Assembly (NCBI GenBank): GCA_964036665.1
Contig: OZ038530.1
Coordinates: 20,172,001 to 20,236,000 of the forward strand
Direction: 5' to 3'
From: Gordius sp. MW1
Lineage: Eukaryota; Nematomorpha; Gordioida; Gordea; Gordiidae
DNA: 64,000 bases
Each line of letters begins with the position of its first letter. Position 1 is the stretch's first letter. Shown here one piece after another: positions 43,746 to 56,470 of the stretch. The translations under genes were made by a program, and so were the position numbers. The notes beneath the pieces were generated by a model, which was given only the letters and a program-made list of their open reading frames with translations, had not been told where the DNA came from and made no database searches.

Positions 43746-46700
43746 TTTACTTCCGATAGTCTAAAATTTGGAAAAAAACACTCTACAACACATTGTACGT
43801 TTTATTTTTAATTAAAATTATCTTTCTTAGTTTTATTAAGTCCGAATTAATATTGTTTGCAGTTAAAACAACATCTATTTATAATATATTGTTGCGAGAA
43901 TAGCTAATGGTGTTAAAGTTGCCTTTTTCGACTTTCAAATTAGTATTTCATAGTGAAGTCAAGATATATTTTTTAAAAATAGTTTATACCTTCTTATCAT
44001 AGCAAGTGAGTATCACTTTGTATGTGGTTTAAATTTAAATAAAATGCTGATTGACACCAAAAAAGAGTTGGATCAAAAAAAAATATTATTTATAAAATTA
44101 CACTTTTACCTAAGGAGGAGGATGGGTCATGATTTGCCAATCTAAAAGATGTTAGTAGCTGTGGAAAAACTTTTTCTTTTATCTCCAAATTAACCTGCTG
44201 TTTAAGGAGGGGGTAGGGGAGGGGGTGAAAACACTAGGTGCACGGTTGGAATACATAAAACAGTCTTCATTCATTCCACCAGTTAGAAAACGTATTTTAA
44301 ACATTTTTCCCCCAAAATATAATTCGTAAAATATTTAATCTAATAAATCAATTTTTTTTCTCCTTAGCTCCCAATTTTTATCAAGTAAAAATTAATAAAT
44401 TTCCTTGTTTTTCCCCCCACTATCTCTCACTCTCTCAAATATAGATATATATATATTGATTAAATTAATTTGACGTCAAATATTAAATGGTACCTCCCTT
44501 ACCCCCGTTCAGCTTTATTTCAAAATAACACTTTTCCTCCACCACCATTAAGGTATTGTCAAATTAATCATACTTTTTGTGAGATTTAGAGAGGTGGAAA
44601 TCGCCTGCTAATTAATAAATCTGAAGTTAATAAACTAAGGTTTTTCCGTTCCCTTCCTTCATTGCATTTTAGATGTCACTATGAACTATTTATTTTTTAA
44701 GAATTTTTAAAAGATTTTTTAGAAATTAACTTGGAAACTAATGAATACAAATATTGCAACATGAACTGCCGATGAGTTGATTAAAATTCTAATATTTTCC
44801 TTCTTCATCTGTTTAAAATTATTAAAATCCATTGGGGCGTTATTATATAGGTGTCTTCTAGCAATAAATCGTTCAGCTAATTCCAAAAAATTTAGAATTT
44901 GGAGAATTAAAAACGAGCTTGGAATAAGCTGATGATTAATAAAAGATTAAAGTTTTTCAAAAAACAAACACACTAGTGTATAAATGTAGCAGGAATTTAA
45001 ACCTAAAAATTCATTGCACAATTTATAAAATATATTAATATTTTATATTTTCCGAAAAAATTAATTTTAATTAATTTATTATAGTAAATACTCATTTATT
45101 AAAAATAAGATCACTCAGGGTAAAGTGACGCATAACTACTCTAATTTTTGAATCTAAAAATGTAGCTTAATACAGTAGCCATTTTAATTAAAACTAAATG
45201 AAGGCCTTGAACTATGAAAAGAAAAGTTGACTTAAACATAACTACTTATCACTTGACCCCATTTATAATACAACAGTCACTGAAAGTAATTATAGGCATG
45301 AAATGCTATAGAAGTTTATAATTCTAAAATTACAATTAAAATTTAAATTTTATTACTATTACAAAATGAATTAAATGAGACTTTTTAATGAAAAATCAGT
45401 GGATAAAACTTAATCAAACGAGGAATAAATTATAAGAGGCTAGTAGTAGCGGGTATATTGTGTATATAATATTTATTCACTTCACCATATCATAAGATTT
45501 AGTATTCAAATTGTTATTATTCGCTTTAAAACTTATCATCATAAGTAGTTTTTGGGTAATCAAACATCGCGTTCATATATGAAATTCCATGTGTTATACT
45601 TAATAAGATGAGGAAGAACAGACAATTTGTTTATTTTTCCCATAGAAATCAAATATAACCTTAAAAATTGACCCATTCTCGACTTGCCCAAGTAAACATT
45701 TTAGATTATTACTGATCTTATAAGTTGATTTAAAATTCTAGTTTATTTCGATCAAAGTTTTACGTTTGAAATATTAAATAATTGTTTAGATAAGTAATAT
45801 AATTAGTATATTCCTATGAATATAATTTACACATACATACATTTTAAATCGTGTTGTGAAAGAAATGTTCTTTAAAATCAGGAATTTTTCCTTATGTGAT
45901 ACTTTTTAAATTCATTTCTTTTTTGCTAGAATATTATTTAAAATTTCTTTATTCATGTTTGTGGCTTTCTGATACTCACCTATTATTTCAAGTTTAAGTT
46001 AATTCAATTATTAATTAAGTGCATTAACAAATAAGACGTGGACATGAAGAATAAGAAATTTTAAAAGATGAAATTATGTCAAAACTTGTGCTGTCGGCTT
46101 TCTGTCAAATAGCCACTTTTGTAAATTTTAATATTTATATAATAATTTATGCAATTTAAGTTTATCTATCAGTTCAATGGTGAGATAACCCAACTCCGCC
46201 TACAAAAAAAGTGTTAATTGCATATTTGTTTAACTTAATTACTAATTTTTCTCATTTATAATTAAAATTATATAAATTAATGGCGAACGTTCTGATTAAA
46301 AACGGAATAACATTCATTTTGATAGCCTTTAAAGCAATTCTCCCATGCTTCTTATGACTGATTTAACAAAAGGACTTTTTTGAAAATTAACATGGTAGAT
46401 TATAGCAAAATTTATTGTGATTTTAAGTGTATTAGAATACCAGCCGAAATTCTAAATTCGAAAGTGTAATCAAATTACTCTAATATTTAACTATGATTCC
46501 CTTCAGTAAAATAAAAGCTTCAATGCATGCAGTTCTCATTTTAAAATTTTGTTTAAAAATGAATTTCTACACCCGCTTACATATTTTTAAATCTAGCAAA
46601 GCTGTTAAAGAGGCTGATTTAATGCATCCTTTAATTTAAAGGTGATGTTGCAATAGGGTTGGTTTTTGCTTTGTTTCGCGGAAGTCAGTAGAGTATCAAT

Positions 46701-49700
46701 TGATCTTGAAAGATTAGGGGGACGCCCATTTCCGCAATTAAAAACTCTTGCATTATACTCCCTCGCCCCTTTTTACCCCCATTTAGATAATGTTTCTAAA
46801 AAACTGGCAAAATTATTGGGCTGCATAGTAATGGCATGTTAAATTTATTATCTATAAAACTATCGCGCGCAACATCTGCCAAGTAAATTGATTAACTCAA
46901 GAAACCCTAAAACCCGTTCCGCGCCTTAATAAATTACGCACACATATACATTTGTGTTTTGCGCGCTTTGTTTTGAAGGTTTGCGGAAGAAAATCCTAAG
47001 TAATGATTGTGTGCTAGCATGAAACTCGGCCCGCAAGCAAACTTGAACTCTCGGAAATTTTTATGGCCAAGGGCCCGAACCAGCCCCTCCCAAATTTATA
47101 TCTAAAGCTCTGGATAGGCGGCGCATTAATTGAATAACTCCGCAGAAGAGATAACGCTGGAAGAGGATTTGGGTGGGGGTTCTTTAATTACAATTTTTAT
47201 CCAGCCATTGAAGATTTCAGAGGCCTGCCTACCCATGTCCATTAAGCACTTTTAATCTTCAAAAGAAAAGCAGTTCATCCATATGGTTTTTTCCCGTCGA
47301 GAGCCAAATGGCATCGCGCTCCTAGTTTTATTACCACGAATTTTTCCAAGGTTAGAAGCACTAATTAAAAAAAATAAAATTTATGAAAACATTCCATTCA
47401 TTTTAAAGTTTCTTTAGTTAATTTTAGGGGATATGACAACTCTTACAATTTGTAACCACATTTTCCAGCCAAATTTAGTAAAGTCGCGAGCTTGAGGCAA
47501 GTGTTTCAACGCGGAAACTATTTAAACCAAATTTTACCCTTTCTAATCCCCAAACTACTGGGGAAAAATGAAGTTACTTCATCAAATGCTACTTTCTCTC
47601 CTCCATTCCTTTTAGCCGTCGTCCATCGTCGTCGTAATTTAACTACAGAAAATTAATAAATTTTAATTAAATTTTTAATCCCACATTTGATTAAATCTTC
47701 GCTCCATTTTATTATTATGATTCCTCCCTTCCCATCCCTTCTCTAGGCTGGTTTTGAAAAACGTATTAATTTTTTGATCAATTTTAAATTAAAACGACAC
47801 CAGCATGGCTCTCATCTAGGGGTGGTGGGTAGGCAAAACGAGAAGAGATTTGTCTTCTCTAAATTTGCCTTATTAAAATTTGTAACCAAGTAAACCGTGT
47901 CCTTAAAGGCGGGCAAGTTTGGGGAAAACTTGTTTTTTAATGAAATTTTTTGTTCATATTTTTGGACAAAAGCGCAAATAAAAAATTGATAGTCGAAGTT
48001 TCGCCTACTCTTTTTAATTTTGATCAATATTGATCCTCCTATAATTGGAAAATTGTTTGGTACCTTTAACTACGCCTTGCCCTGATTTGTTCATTAAAAT
48101 TAGTTTGAAACATTATTTTTAAACATTCACCCCACCCTCTTCTATGTCGTGTAAAATGTTATGGAAACCAAAACATGAGACCGATTGAAAAATGCGAGGA
48201 TTTGAATTAAATTACATTAAATAGGGAAGCGTCAACGCACTAATTTGCTGTAAAAATGGCAAAGAAAAAATCTCCCTCCCCTGCCCAGAAACAACTTCAA
48301 AGGTTCTATAAAAATCACTTTAACAAACCTGAATTTATCATAAAAAATTAATCTTATAAATTTTGGCGGACGACTCTTGCAGCAAAAATTATTGTTTGAA
48401 ACGCTAAATTAAATTACGCCACCCACATTTGCCTATCATATATTTCTCCGAATTTCCGAGCACGCATTAAAATTTATCAAGCATAAAATGATTTTTTCTC
48501 CATTAATAACGACCGAAAATTTTGTCAATTATTTCAGCGTCCACTCGTTTTCTTTTCATTATAATTAGTGGTAACGCTCTAAACATTGATAAATTTAAAT
48601 GTGATGGTCTACCTATGGTAGGAAGATATAATTTTATGGTTAGTAAATGGTATAGTTTCGTAAATTTCAATGTTCAAAAATGATTAAAAATTAAAGAATT
48701 TACGCTATAGGAATTTTATACTTTCTTCATATCACACGTGCTTACAGATAGCTGGGCTGGGCACCCCTAGTTAAAAATTAATAACCAAATTATTACAATT
48801 CCTTCGCGTTATGTGGATAAGGAGATGAGCATAAACAAATGCCGCTGCAGCGATTTTTTTACTATTTAATTAGTTTAGGATAATGACTATCCAATTAGAC
48901 GATAACGGGCCTAATGTGTCGCTAAAAGTGAGAGATGCATTAAATATTTATACATTTCTACAGTTGGTCATGTATATATCAAAGATCATATTCAAGCCAC
49001 CCTAATATACTTGCTGTACTCTATTAAAAAGTGGGCAATTTGACTACCTAATTTGATATAATATTTTAATGTGTTTTTTTGCAGATTGGCAGCTTGGTTA
49101 GCCCAGGTTCTCTTTTTAGTTTTTTGAATAAGGCTCGGCCCTAGCCCCCCCCACCTCCGCCAGAGTTTTTGTTCAAGCCTTAGCATAATTAAGTCACGTC
49201 ATTACACCAAATGAATATAAAGTATGTATAAAAAATTATCATAATAATTAGTTGTTTAGGATGGTTCCTAGTTTCACTGATTTTGACTAGGGCCTATTAT
49301 AATGTAACTTTTTAGATTCATTAAAACGCACTAATCCTAATCACATCCTAATGAGGCCATTCGTTAATGAAGCTCATGGAATTTTTCATGAGTCCACTAT
49401 TTAATCATAGTTTAATGAGGGCTGTTTACTTAAATGTATTATAACTACCTTTGTTATTGAGGGTTTAAACACGAACAGTGCTGTTTTTAAAGTAGAGATC
49501 TTTAGTAATATAAGATAAGTTTCAAATGACTATACGTGTTCTATAAACTAGGTTTATTTTGGGTAAAAAGATCAAAATTTTTGAATGAAGGAGGAAAGTT
49601 AAAAGGCAAAATAGGTTTGAGCAAATTTCTTATATTCGTAGGCTATAGGTATTTTATATTTAAGTCCTTTATCTTTTCAATAACTATGAAGTAGGTTTTA

Positions 49701-49708
49701 AAAGTGTG
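43746..49708. other. Repeat-poor intergenic region, no gene found
   Basis: About 6 kb without recognisable transposon ends or splice-linked exons. From about 46600 to 48600 it is less AT-rich, with stretches such as CCCGTTCCGCGCCTTAATAA and TTGCGCGCTTTG. This may be regulatory or the outskirts of a gene, but nothing specific is supported. Confidence 0.35.
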
Positions 49709-49716
49709 CCAAAAGT

Positions 49717-49918
49717 TAGAGTTGTTAAATTGCTAACTTGCTTCAACTCCAGCTACCATTTGCTCGAGTCTCTGCTCGGCCCTCGAGCATTTTTATATGC
49801 TACTGTTCTGCCTAGTGCACCGAACAGCGAGCACATATTGTGCTAACGACCATTAGAAGCAACTTAGTGTGCGTGCTCGCGTCTGGAGTTGAAGCAAGTT
49901 AGCAATTTAACAACTCTA
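49717..49918. mobile_element. hAT MITE, 202 bp, near-perfect 36-bp TIRs
   Basis: TAGAGTTGTTAAATTGCTAA at the left, continuing CTTGCTTCAACTCCAG, is matched by its reverse complement at the right. The flanks are an exact 8-bp duplication CCAAAAGT (49709-49716 and 49919-49926). The TAGAG terminus and 8-bp duplication place it in the hAT superfamily. The 130-bp interior is related to the older copy at 17196. Confidence 0.95.
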
Positions 49919-49926
49919 CCAAAAGT

Positions 49927-52458
49927 AGTGTCTCAGTTTAAACCTCACATATTCAGTTGGAGTTATCATACTATGTGTTATTGAGCTTTTAACTATTTAA
50001 GCCCAATAAAAATTAACAATTATTTAAAGTTGCGTCTTGACTCTTGACCCTTCCTTGCGATGCGTCTTTTAATGAATGTGTACTCAACTAATAAATTGGT
50101 TTTCAAATTCTTTAATAAAGCGTCAGGGCTTAGAACAATTCAAAGTTTCTAGCCCCACATTTGGGTAAAGTTTACAACAGGCTTATCTACATGACTATAA
50201 CGGACCAATTTTGTAATCTTTTTTATTTAATATTAAGTTAAATGAAAGGACTGCTTTCAAAGAACAATTTAAATTTTTGGTTATATTTTTAGCTTGAATA
50301 TGAAACATATTGTTTTACTATTTTCTTTATTATAAATAATGGTTTTAGGATCAAATTGGATAGTGTAGATACTTATTTTTAATACACAATTTTACCCCAA
50401 ACAAATTAATAATGGCAATCACTATTTTCACATTATAGATCTTAGAAAAATTCATGTTGCTATATTAATATTTGATTGTGATGCTAAAGTACCAGTAAAA
50501 TTTGCCCATTATTATGCCTATATATCTCAATGTCGTTTTTAATTATATAACTTAAATATAAGTTAAAAATTTGTAACTCTTTACAACGTTTGGACTAGAG
50601 CGGTTCTAAAATCGAAAATGTTTTCTGGAAGTTAAAATAATATTTTGAAATGTTAACCGTATTTCGATTAAATGTTAAACAATTTTTTATTTAAGGGACT
50701 GGGGCACCTGCCCTTTCTGCTTATTTTTGACTACACCCTCTTGTTAATGGTATACATTTATTGGCATATTTTGCCTACCATAGGTCTTAAAAAAGTGTTA
50801 CGCAAGTCTAATTTTTTGTTTAAATTTCTACCTTTTCATTACACATATACAAAAATATCTATGGTGTAAAACTATTTTATAAAATCGCAAGATAAATTAT
50901 AAGAAATCTAACATTTAACATTTGATTGAAGAGAAATTATGTGATAGTATTTCTTATCCCCAACAATCGCTTGCAATATATTAGCTATTAAGTTGTTTTG
51001 CTTAATATTTTATAAAAATGATTATCTAGAATCATTTATATTAATTAATTTGTTGGAATATAAGCACGACTTTCACATGTCACGAGTCTATATTGAATGT
51101 CGATTAAAACGCAAATAAATAATATATCGTAACGATGTTAAAAATCAATAATTAAAAATTATTTCAATCAAAACGCTCAGCATCCCCACCATCACCCACT
51201 TCATTAGCAATTCCGGCACCACCCCTTAAAGCCATCTTATCTCCCCTCTAATAACTGATTGTTAAACTAAAAATTAGAGCCGTTGATTGTCTAGAGCGAC
51301 TTAATGAATTTGGGTAAGCATTAATTCTCTCTCACGTGCGACGCACAAAAGATTTTACCACTCAAATTCCTGAGACCGACCTCGTAATTTAGGTATGGGC
51401 CCTCGCGCCATTCCTCTGACTCTATCCCCTACTTATGTCCCCCGCTTTACCTTTTATGTGTAATATTAAAACCGTTATTGCACCGACCCAGAGACTTCTA
51501 TAACCACTTTACAATTAATGTCAGGAAAAGGAGGCAATTAATAAACTTCCTCCGCCCTCGCGTGGTCGTGTGTCGCTAAATTAACTAAGCTAAGACTCTT
51601 TAATAAAGTGGGTGTGAGTAAATTAATTTCGTAGCACGTGCATGCATGCTACGCCTCACTCACTTAGTGCGGGTGCAGCTATGTTTTGAGCACTGGAACG
51701 GCAAAAGTGAAAATGAGTTTTGTTTAAGTTATACGATAACGACGAAGAAAGGGTTTGGCCCGTTCGAAGAATAGGGTTCTGGCTAATCAATAATAAAATG
51801 GGATATAATTGAAAGATTTACATACACCGTACCGACTGCCGACCGAGGCTTAAAGACTTAAAAAATTAATTGGCATCCTCGGTGGTTGCGTGAAAGCTAG
51901 TGGTGTGGTGGTGGGGTGGGGTAAAGTGGGTTGGTTAACTGTGCAAACGTGTTAATGCAAAACGATTATTAATCAATGAGAGCAATAAATTGCTTTACGG
52001 TCCTTTGAGGTTAACGCATAATTGGCTTCCACTCATTTTTAAATAGAGTTTAAATGAGAGAGATGGAGAAAAAAAATGCAATTACAATTTATATAGTTTG
52101 CAATAAAAGATTGTCTCACTTTTACCGATACATATCATATTAGTGGTCAAGTTACTTTATTGAGCTCTAATTTTGAAAACGCAACTTCGTTCTACTTTCG
52201 GTATAGGTAAGCTATATTTTAATTATTTTATAAGTAAATCGGATAGGAAAGAGCTTTTTGGAGATACAGTTTATTTCTATTAAGATATAGTCAATAAATA
52301 TTAGCATTTAGCAATTATTAAATTTAATCTAAATCTAAATTATCATCCTAATGATTCATTTAAACCTGAAATGAAGAACATCGTTAAGTGCATAATTGGG
52401 TTTAAATCTTTGTGTATTCGAATTTAAAAGTTTGATTGTTAAATTAGTTTTTATACTA
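49927..52458. other. Intergenic region, no gene found
   Basis: AT-rich to about 51140, then a less AT-rich block (51170-52030) with several homeodomain- or POU-like motifs such as TTAATGCAAAAC and GATTATTAATCAAT. No exon is supported. Confidence 0.35.
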
Positions 52459-52798
52459 TCTTATATATAAAAATGAAACTATATGTGTGTGTATATATGC
52501 CGCGACCAATTTTGGAAAACTACCAGACCGATTTGGCTCAAAATTTCACAGTTTATTCCTGACACTCCGGAGCATGTTTTAAGAATTGTTCGAGCCAAAT
52601 CGGTCCAGTAGTTTTCGAGTATTCGTACGCGTTGCACTGTATACGGAAATATAACAATAGAAGTAGAACATATATAGACATCAAAAACCTTTTTTTTTAA
52701 CTTCAATAACCGCTTTATCATCATATATGCCCTAAAATTCCAACATGATCTAATGCACCCGGGTAAATGGCAAAACAACGTCTGCCGGGTTCATCTAG
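52459..52798 (+). mobile_element. Helitron, 340-bp non-autonomous copy
   Basis: It begins TCTTATATATAAAAATGAAA after an A and ends with the hairpin GGCAAA-ACAACG-TCTGCC, GGGTTCATCTAG and then T. The hairpin has one mismatch. It is almost colinear with the copy at 63438, so this is the standard short form of the family. The 99-codon frame inside is incidental. Confidence 0.92.
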
Positions 52799-52869
52799 TT
52801 AATGATAATGAGTATTTAGTGTGTACTTAAAAGACCCATGTTAAATTACCAAAAATAATGGTCTCTAGT

Positions 52870-52871
<2 letters not shown>

Positions 52872-52920
<49 letters not shown>
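52872..52920 (-). repeat. Poly(A) tail of the RLE LINE (49 uninterrupted T on the + strand)
   Basis: A perfect 49-base homopolymer marks the 3' end of the minus-strand element. An unbroken tail this long implies recent insertion. Confidence 0.9.
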
Positions 52921-52921
<1 letters not shown>

Positions 52922-52997
52922 ATCTAAAAGTTTTATTCAGAAACAAATAATTATAATTATGATATACACGAATAAAAAATATAAAAACGCGCTATAA

Positions 52998-55808
52998 CTA
53001 AACGGATGGCATTGATCCGTGTATGGAAATCGTGTTGGATTTAACGATTTCCATTGTGATCTTTTGCCTGATAAAAAAGTATTCTTTGGGATCGTGAGTA
53101 ATGGAGGTTATATATTTTGAAATTTGTTTTAGGAATTGGCTGCCCTCGGGACCTAAGTTACCGAGGGTCGTAGCTACTACTGGTATGAAAATAATATTGT
53201 TTAGGTATTTGTATTTATCCTCCTTCTTTCTCTCAGTAGAAGAGATGAGGTCGGGAGAGGCGTTAGATTTGGCGAATACGTCCACTGCAGTGAAGTCCCA
53301 GCAGGCGTTTAGGCCACGAGCCCACGGGATGATTGTTACTCCATCGGGTCTTTTCCCGTCAGTGGAGCTTAGGCCAGTGGGTTCTATTGTATTGGGAAAG
53401 CCGGCTTTCTTCAAAGATTGTCCGATTATTTTATTTATTGTGGCATGACGGGGATGCCGCCCCTTGCTGTATTGGCAGTGTAGAGGATGATGGCCGTTTG
53501 CAAGAACGGGTTGGCGGCAGAGGTCGCAGTTGAATGGGGACACAATTTCACAGCCGAGGCGTAGGCCTACAGCTATTCGGAGTTCCTCGCCCGACAGGTG
53601 TAACCCTAGGTTTTGGCTTGGTAGGGCCTCGAGCCATTCGTAACCCCCGGAGGATGCCCAATTGAAGTGGAGATTTCCCAAAGATAGGTTGTTCGAAGTG
53701 AGGTAAGCTACGGAACGTGCTATCAGTGGTAAGTCCCAATCCTTTTGGGTGGTTCCATTCGGGTAAGTAGCGGAATCCAGTTTGAGGTCATCCCACGCCT
53801 GAAGGGCGCTGTCGAGGTGCGGGTCTTGGGTTTGAGTGATTTGCTTGATTAACTCATCCGTTGATAAACGGGATGAAATGAACCCTGCTAGTGAGAGTAG
53901 ATGGGGGGGTCGGATGCCTATACCACCACTCTTGGAGGGAAGGGTGGCTTGGAGCCATTGGAGAGGGCTAAATTTAAGGTTTAGGCACCTTTCGACTAGC
54001 AATTGGATTTTTTTTTCCATCGCGTGGAGTAGGTTAACGGCTAGGAAGACGGGCGAGGCGCGTAATGCATAGTTAATTTTGGGTATTAGGAGGAAGTTTT
54101 TTAAGAGGAAAAAGGCATGGTGGGGAGTTAGACGCTCCAGGGTGTGGGATATGGAGTCGATGAAACCGGAGAAATGCTCTAAGAATGTTTCAGTTGTTTT
54201 AACGCCTCCAATGGGAGCGCCTAAGTAATGAAAGTCATCTCTTGATATGACTGGGAATGGGAGGGAGAGTTTGTCAATTGTGAGATCTTTGGTGAAGATC
54301 TCACATTTCGATGTGTTTAGGCTGAGTGATATATTGTCTGCGAAGCCATTGATGATCTGTGGGATTTGCCGGACTGCTTCGGCTGGGCCGACCAGGAATC
54401 CGTCATCAAGGTACCATAAATTGCATGAGAAGGCTCCTAGGGAGGAGAGTTTATCGATGATAGTTTGAATGGCCAAACAGAAAAGGGCCGGGCCCAAAGG
54501 ATCTCCTTGTTGGATCCCTTGGGATGATTTGATTATTTGGTCCCCAAAGAGTAGATACGTTGGGTTCCCATAGCTATTTAACAGAAACTGATGGTATTCC
54601 GGAAATTGTTGTATGAACGGTTCAATAAAGGCTGCTCGGTTTACGCTGTTAAAGGCGTTTTTAAAATCGAGTTTCACCAGGAGGTCATTTGATGAAGAAG
54701 ACTCAAGAAATGTTCGAGCTACATGGGAAGCAGCCTCGCATCCTCCTTTCACGCCAAAACCAAGTTGGTTTGGGAGGAGAGAAGCCGTTAAAGGTGAACG
54801 GATTCGAGAGGTTATTATTTTGGAAACCATGCGTCGGAGGACTGATCCAACAACAATGGGTCGGATCGAACCATCTGGTTTTTTAAAAGCAATCAGTTTT
54901 CCACCAAATAGGAGAGGAACTATTTCAGAAGGAAAATGTCCCCGCCTTATTATGTTACAAAGGTTGGTTAAGTTGGCTAGAAGAGCATGTGAACCGCTAA
55001 GTTGAGGTTTGGTGAGGTCCTGAAGGTAAATTGGTCGTATACCATCGAGGCCCCCGGCTGAGTCTTTTTTGAAAGACATAAGAGCTTCGGCTACTTCTTG
55101 GAGAGTGAAGTCCATGAGGGGAATATCTGAGACGTTTAGGAGGTTAGGCGGTAATGGATGACCTTCGGGGTGTTTTTGCAGGAGGAGGTCGAAGGTGGTA
55201 TTGGTATTTGGCGCTATTGAGTCATCCGATTCCAGGATTTTAAGCGCTGAGCGGATTTCCATGTTGTTGATTTTGTTGGCTATCCTTTTAGCTTTGTTGT
55301 CAACTGGGTGATGGTTGTGCTTCAAGGGTGGTTTTAAGGGATTAAGGAGATCAAATTCCAAGATTGATGCTTTAATGTCTTTTGAGAGGTGCTTTGTAGC
55401 AGGGTTGGGGATGGCTAGAGTGTGAAAACTAAGGGTAAAGAGGCTTTCCCAATTCTTATGATTAGCAGGGTTGTGTATGATTGAGGTAATAATTTGGTTT
55501 AGGAGAGTACTAAAACATTCACGAGCACCTCTGGGAATCCTAGAGATGGTGTTAGGTTTTTGGAGGCTTATTATTTGGCTAGCCCAAGAAGAGTCATTTT
55601 GTTTCGGGGGTTTATCAGGAGCAAGCACGTGCTCAGGGGTTGCGTTGTGGTGGCTGTTAAAGAAACTGCTACTGGAGATTGTTGATGTACTTGAGGGAAA
55701 TGAGTTTGATAATGGGCAACGGTTATCACGGGGACCATGGATGATAAATTTGCCAGCTTTAGTGAGTGTAAAAGTCTTATTGCAAGATGGGCAATTTGTG
55801 GTAGGCAT
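52998..55808 (-). CDS. Reverse transcriptase / restriction-like endonuclease protein of a non-LTR retrotransposon
   Basis: This single 936-residue frame mobilises its own RNA: the endonuclease nicks a target and the RT copies the RNA there. An N-terminal finger uses C6, C9, H24 and C31. The RT has GGLDGI (about 248), KKPDGSIRPIVV, motif A KLDFKNAFNSV (about 377), motif B GIQQGDPLGPALF (about 440) and motif C WYLDDG (about 465). The C terminus has a CCHC knuckle CDLCRQPVLANGHHPLHC (760-777) and the PD-(D/E)xK nuclease RPDGVTIIPW...WDFTAVD (about 818-843). This order is that of RLE-type LINEs (CRE/R2/R4-like); I cannot fix the clade. All catalytic residues are present and there are no internal stops. 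A poly(A) tail follows and tandem repeats precede it. Confidence 0.95.
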   Translation of the reverse strand: MPTTNCPSCNKTFTLTKAGKFIIHGPRDNRCPLSNSFPSSTSTISSSSFFNSHHNATPEHVLAPDKPPKQNDSSWASQIISLQKPNTISRIPRGARECFSTLLNQIITSIIHNPANHKNWESLFTLSFHTLAIPNPATKHLSKDIKASILEFDLLNPLKPPLKHNHHPVDNKAKRIANKINNMEIRSALKILESDDSIAPNTNTTFDLLLQKHPEGHPLPPNLLNVSDIPLMDFTLQEVAEALMSFKKDSAGGLDGIRPIYLQDLTKPQLSGSHALLANLTNLCNIIRRGHFPSEIVPLLFGGKLIAFKKPDGSIRPIVVGSVLRRMVSKIITSRIRSPLTASLLPNQLGFGVKGGCEAASHVARTFLESSSSNDLLVKLDFKNAFNSVNRAAFIEPFIQQFPEYHQFLLNSYGNPTYLLFGDQIIKSSQGIQQGDPLGPALFCLAIQTIIDKLSSLGAFSCNLWYLDDGFLVGPAEAVRQIPQIINGFADNISLSLNTSKCEIFTKDLTIDKLSLPFPVISRDDFHYLGAPIGGVKTTETFLEHFSGFIDSISHTLERLTPHHAFFLLKNFLLIPKINYALRASPVFLAVNLLHAMEKKIQLLVERCLNLKFSPLQWLQATLPSKSGGIGIRPPHLLSLAGFISSRLSTDELIKQITQTQDPHLDSALQAWDDLKLDSATYPNGTTQKDWDLPLIARSVAYLTSNNLSLGNLHFNWASSGGYEWLEALPSQNLGLHLSGEELRIAVGLRLGCEIVSPFNCDLCRQPVLANGHHPLHCQYSKGRHPRHATINKIIGQSLKKAGFPNTIEPTGLSSTDGKRPDGVTIIPWARGLNACWDFTAVDVFAKSNASPDLISSTERKKEDKYKYLNNIIFIPVVATTLGNLGPEGSQFLKQISKYITSITHDPKEYFFIRQKITMEIVKSNTISIHGSMPSV

Positions 55809-56232
55809 GTCAAAATGGAGAAATAGTAATGTAACAGCTTACATATAAGAAATAGACATAGTTATATTAATTATAGAGGAAGGATACGGGAAAATCTTAA
55901 GGATATAGTGGGGGAGCATTGATGTTGTTTTAAAGAAAAAAAAAAAAAAAAATTTTGTTACCTTGATTAGGTAAATTATTTTGTAAAAGAGATGAGATTC
56001 CATATTGTAAAGGTTGGTTCTAATTATGTTACTACTTGCCTAATAAGGAACATTGGTGTCGTTTAATAGAAAAAAAAAAAATTACTAATTTTTGTTACCA
56101 TGATTAGGATGAATTATTTTGTGAAAGATATGAGATTGCATATTGAAAAGGTTGGTTCTAATGATGTTAAAAGATTCCTATATATATAATTTGAATGTTT
56201 GGGTATTTAACTTTAGGTCTAAATATGTGTTG

Positions 56233-56275
<43 letters not shown>

Positions 56276-56470
56276 ATGGAAGTTAAAAGAAATTTTATGT
56301 TACCTTGTTTAGATAAATTATTTTGTAAAAGATATGAGATTGCATATTGTAAAGGTTGGTTCTAATTATGTTAAAAGATTCCTATTTATATAATTTAAAT
56401 GTTTGGGTATTTAAATTTAGGTCTAAATATGTGTTGATTAAACAAAACAAAAATTTTAAAAATATGGAAG
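55809..56470 (-). repeat. 5' UTR tandem repeats of the RLE LINE
   Basis: Segments containing GTTACCTTGATTAGG, ATGAGATT(G)CATATTG and AAAGGTTGGTTCTAAT occur three times (near 55960, 56094, 56302; the later spacing is 208 bp). Runs of A separate them, the longest 38 bases at 56236-56273. Tandem 5' UTR or promoter monomers are common in LINEs. The outer 5' end of the element is not sharply defined and no target duplication was found. Confidence 0.7.

Noticed and set aside
50672-50869. 65-codon hydrophobic frame resembling a small membrane protein
   Set aside because: TTT/TTA-rich AT DNA readily encodes hydrophobic peptides; no start context, introns or conservation evidence.
53101-55848. Plus-strand and minor minus-strand frames over the LINE
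   Set aside because: Shadows of the 936-residue reverse-transcriptase frame.
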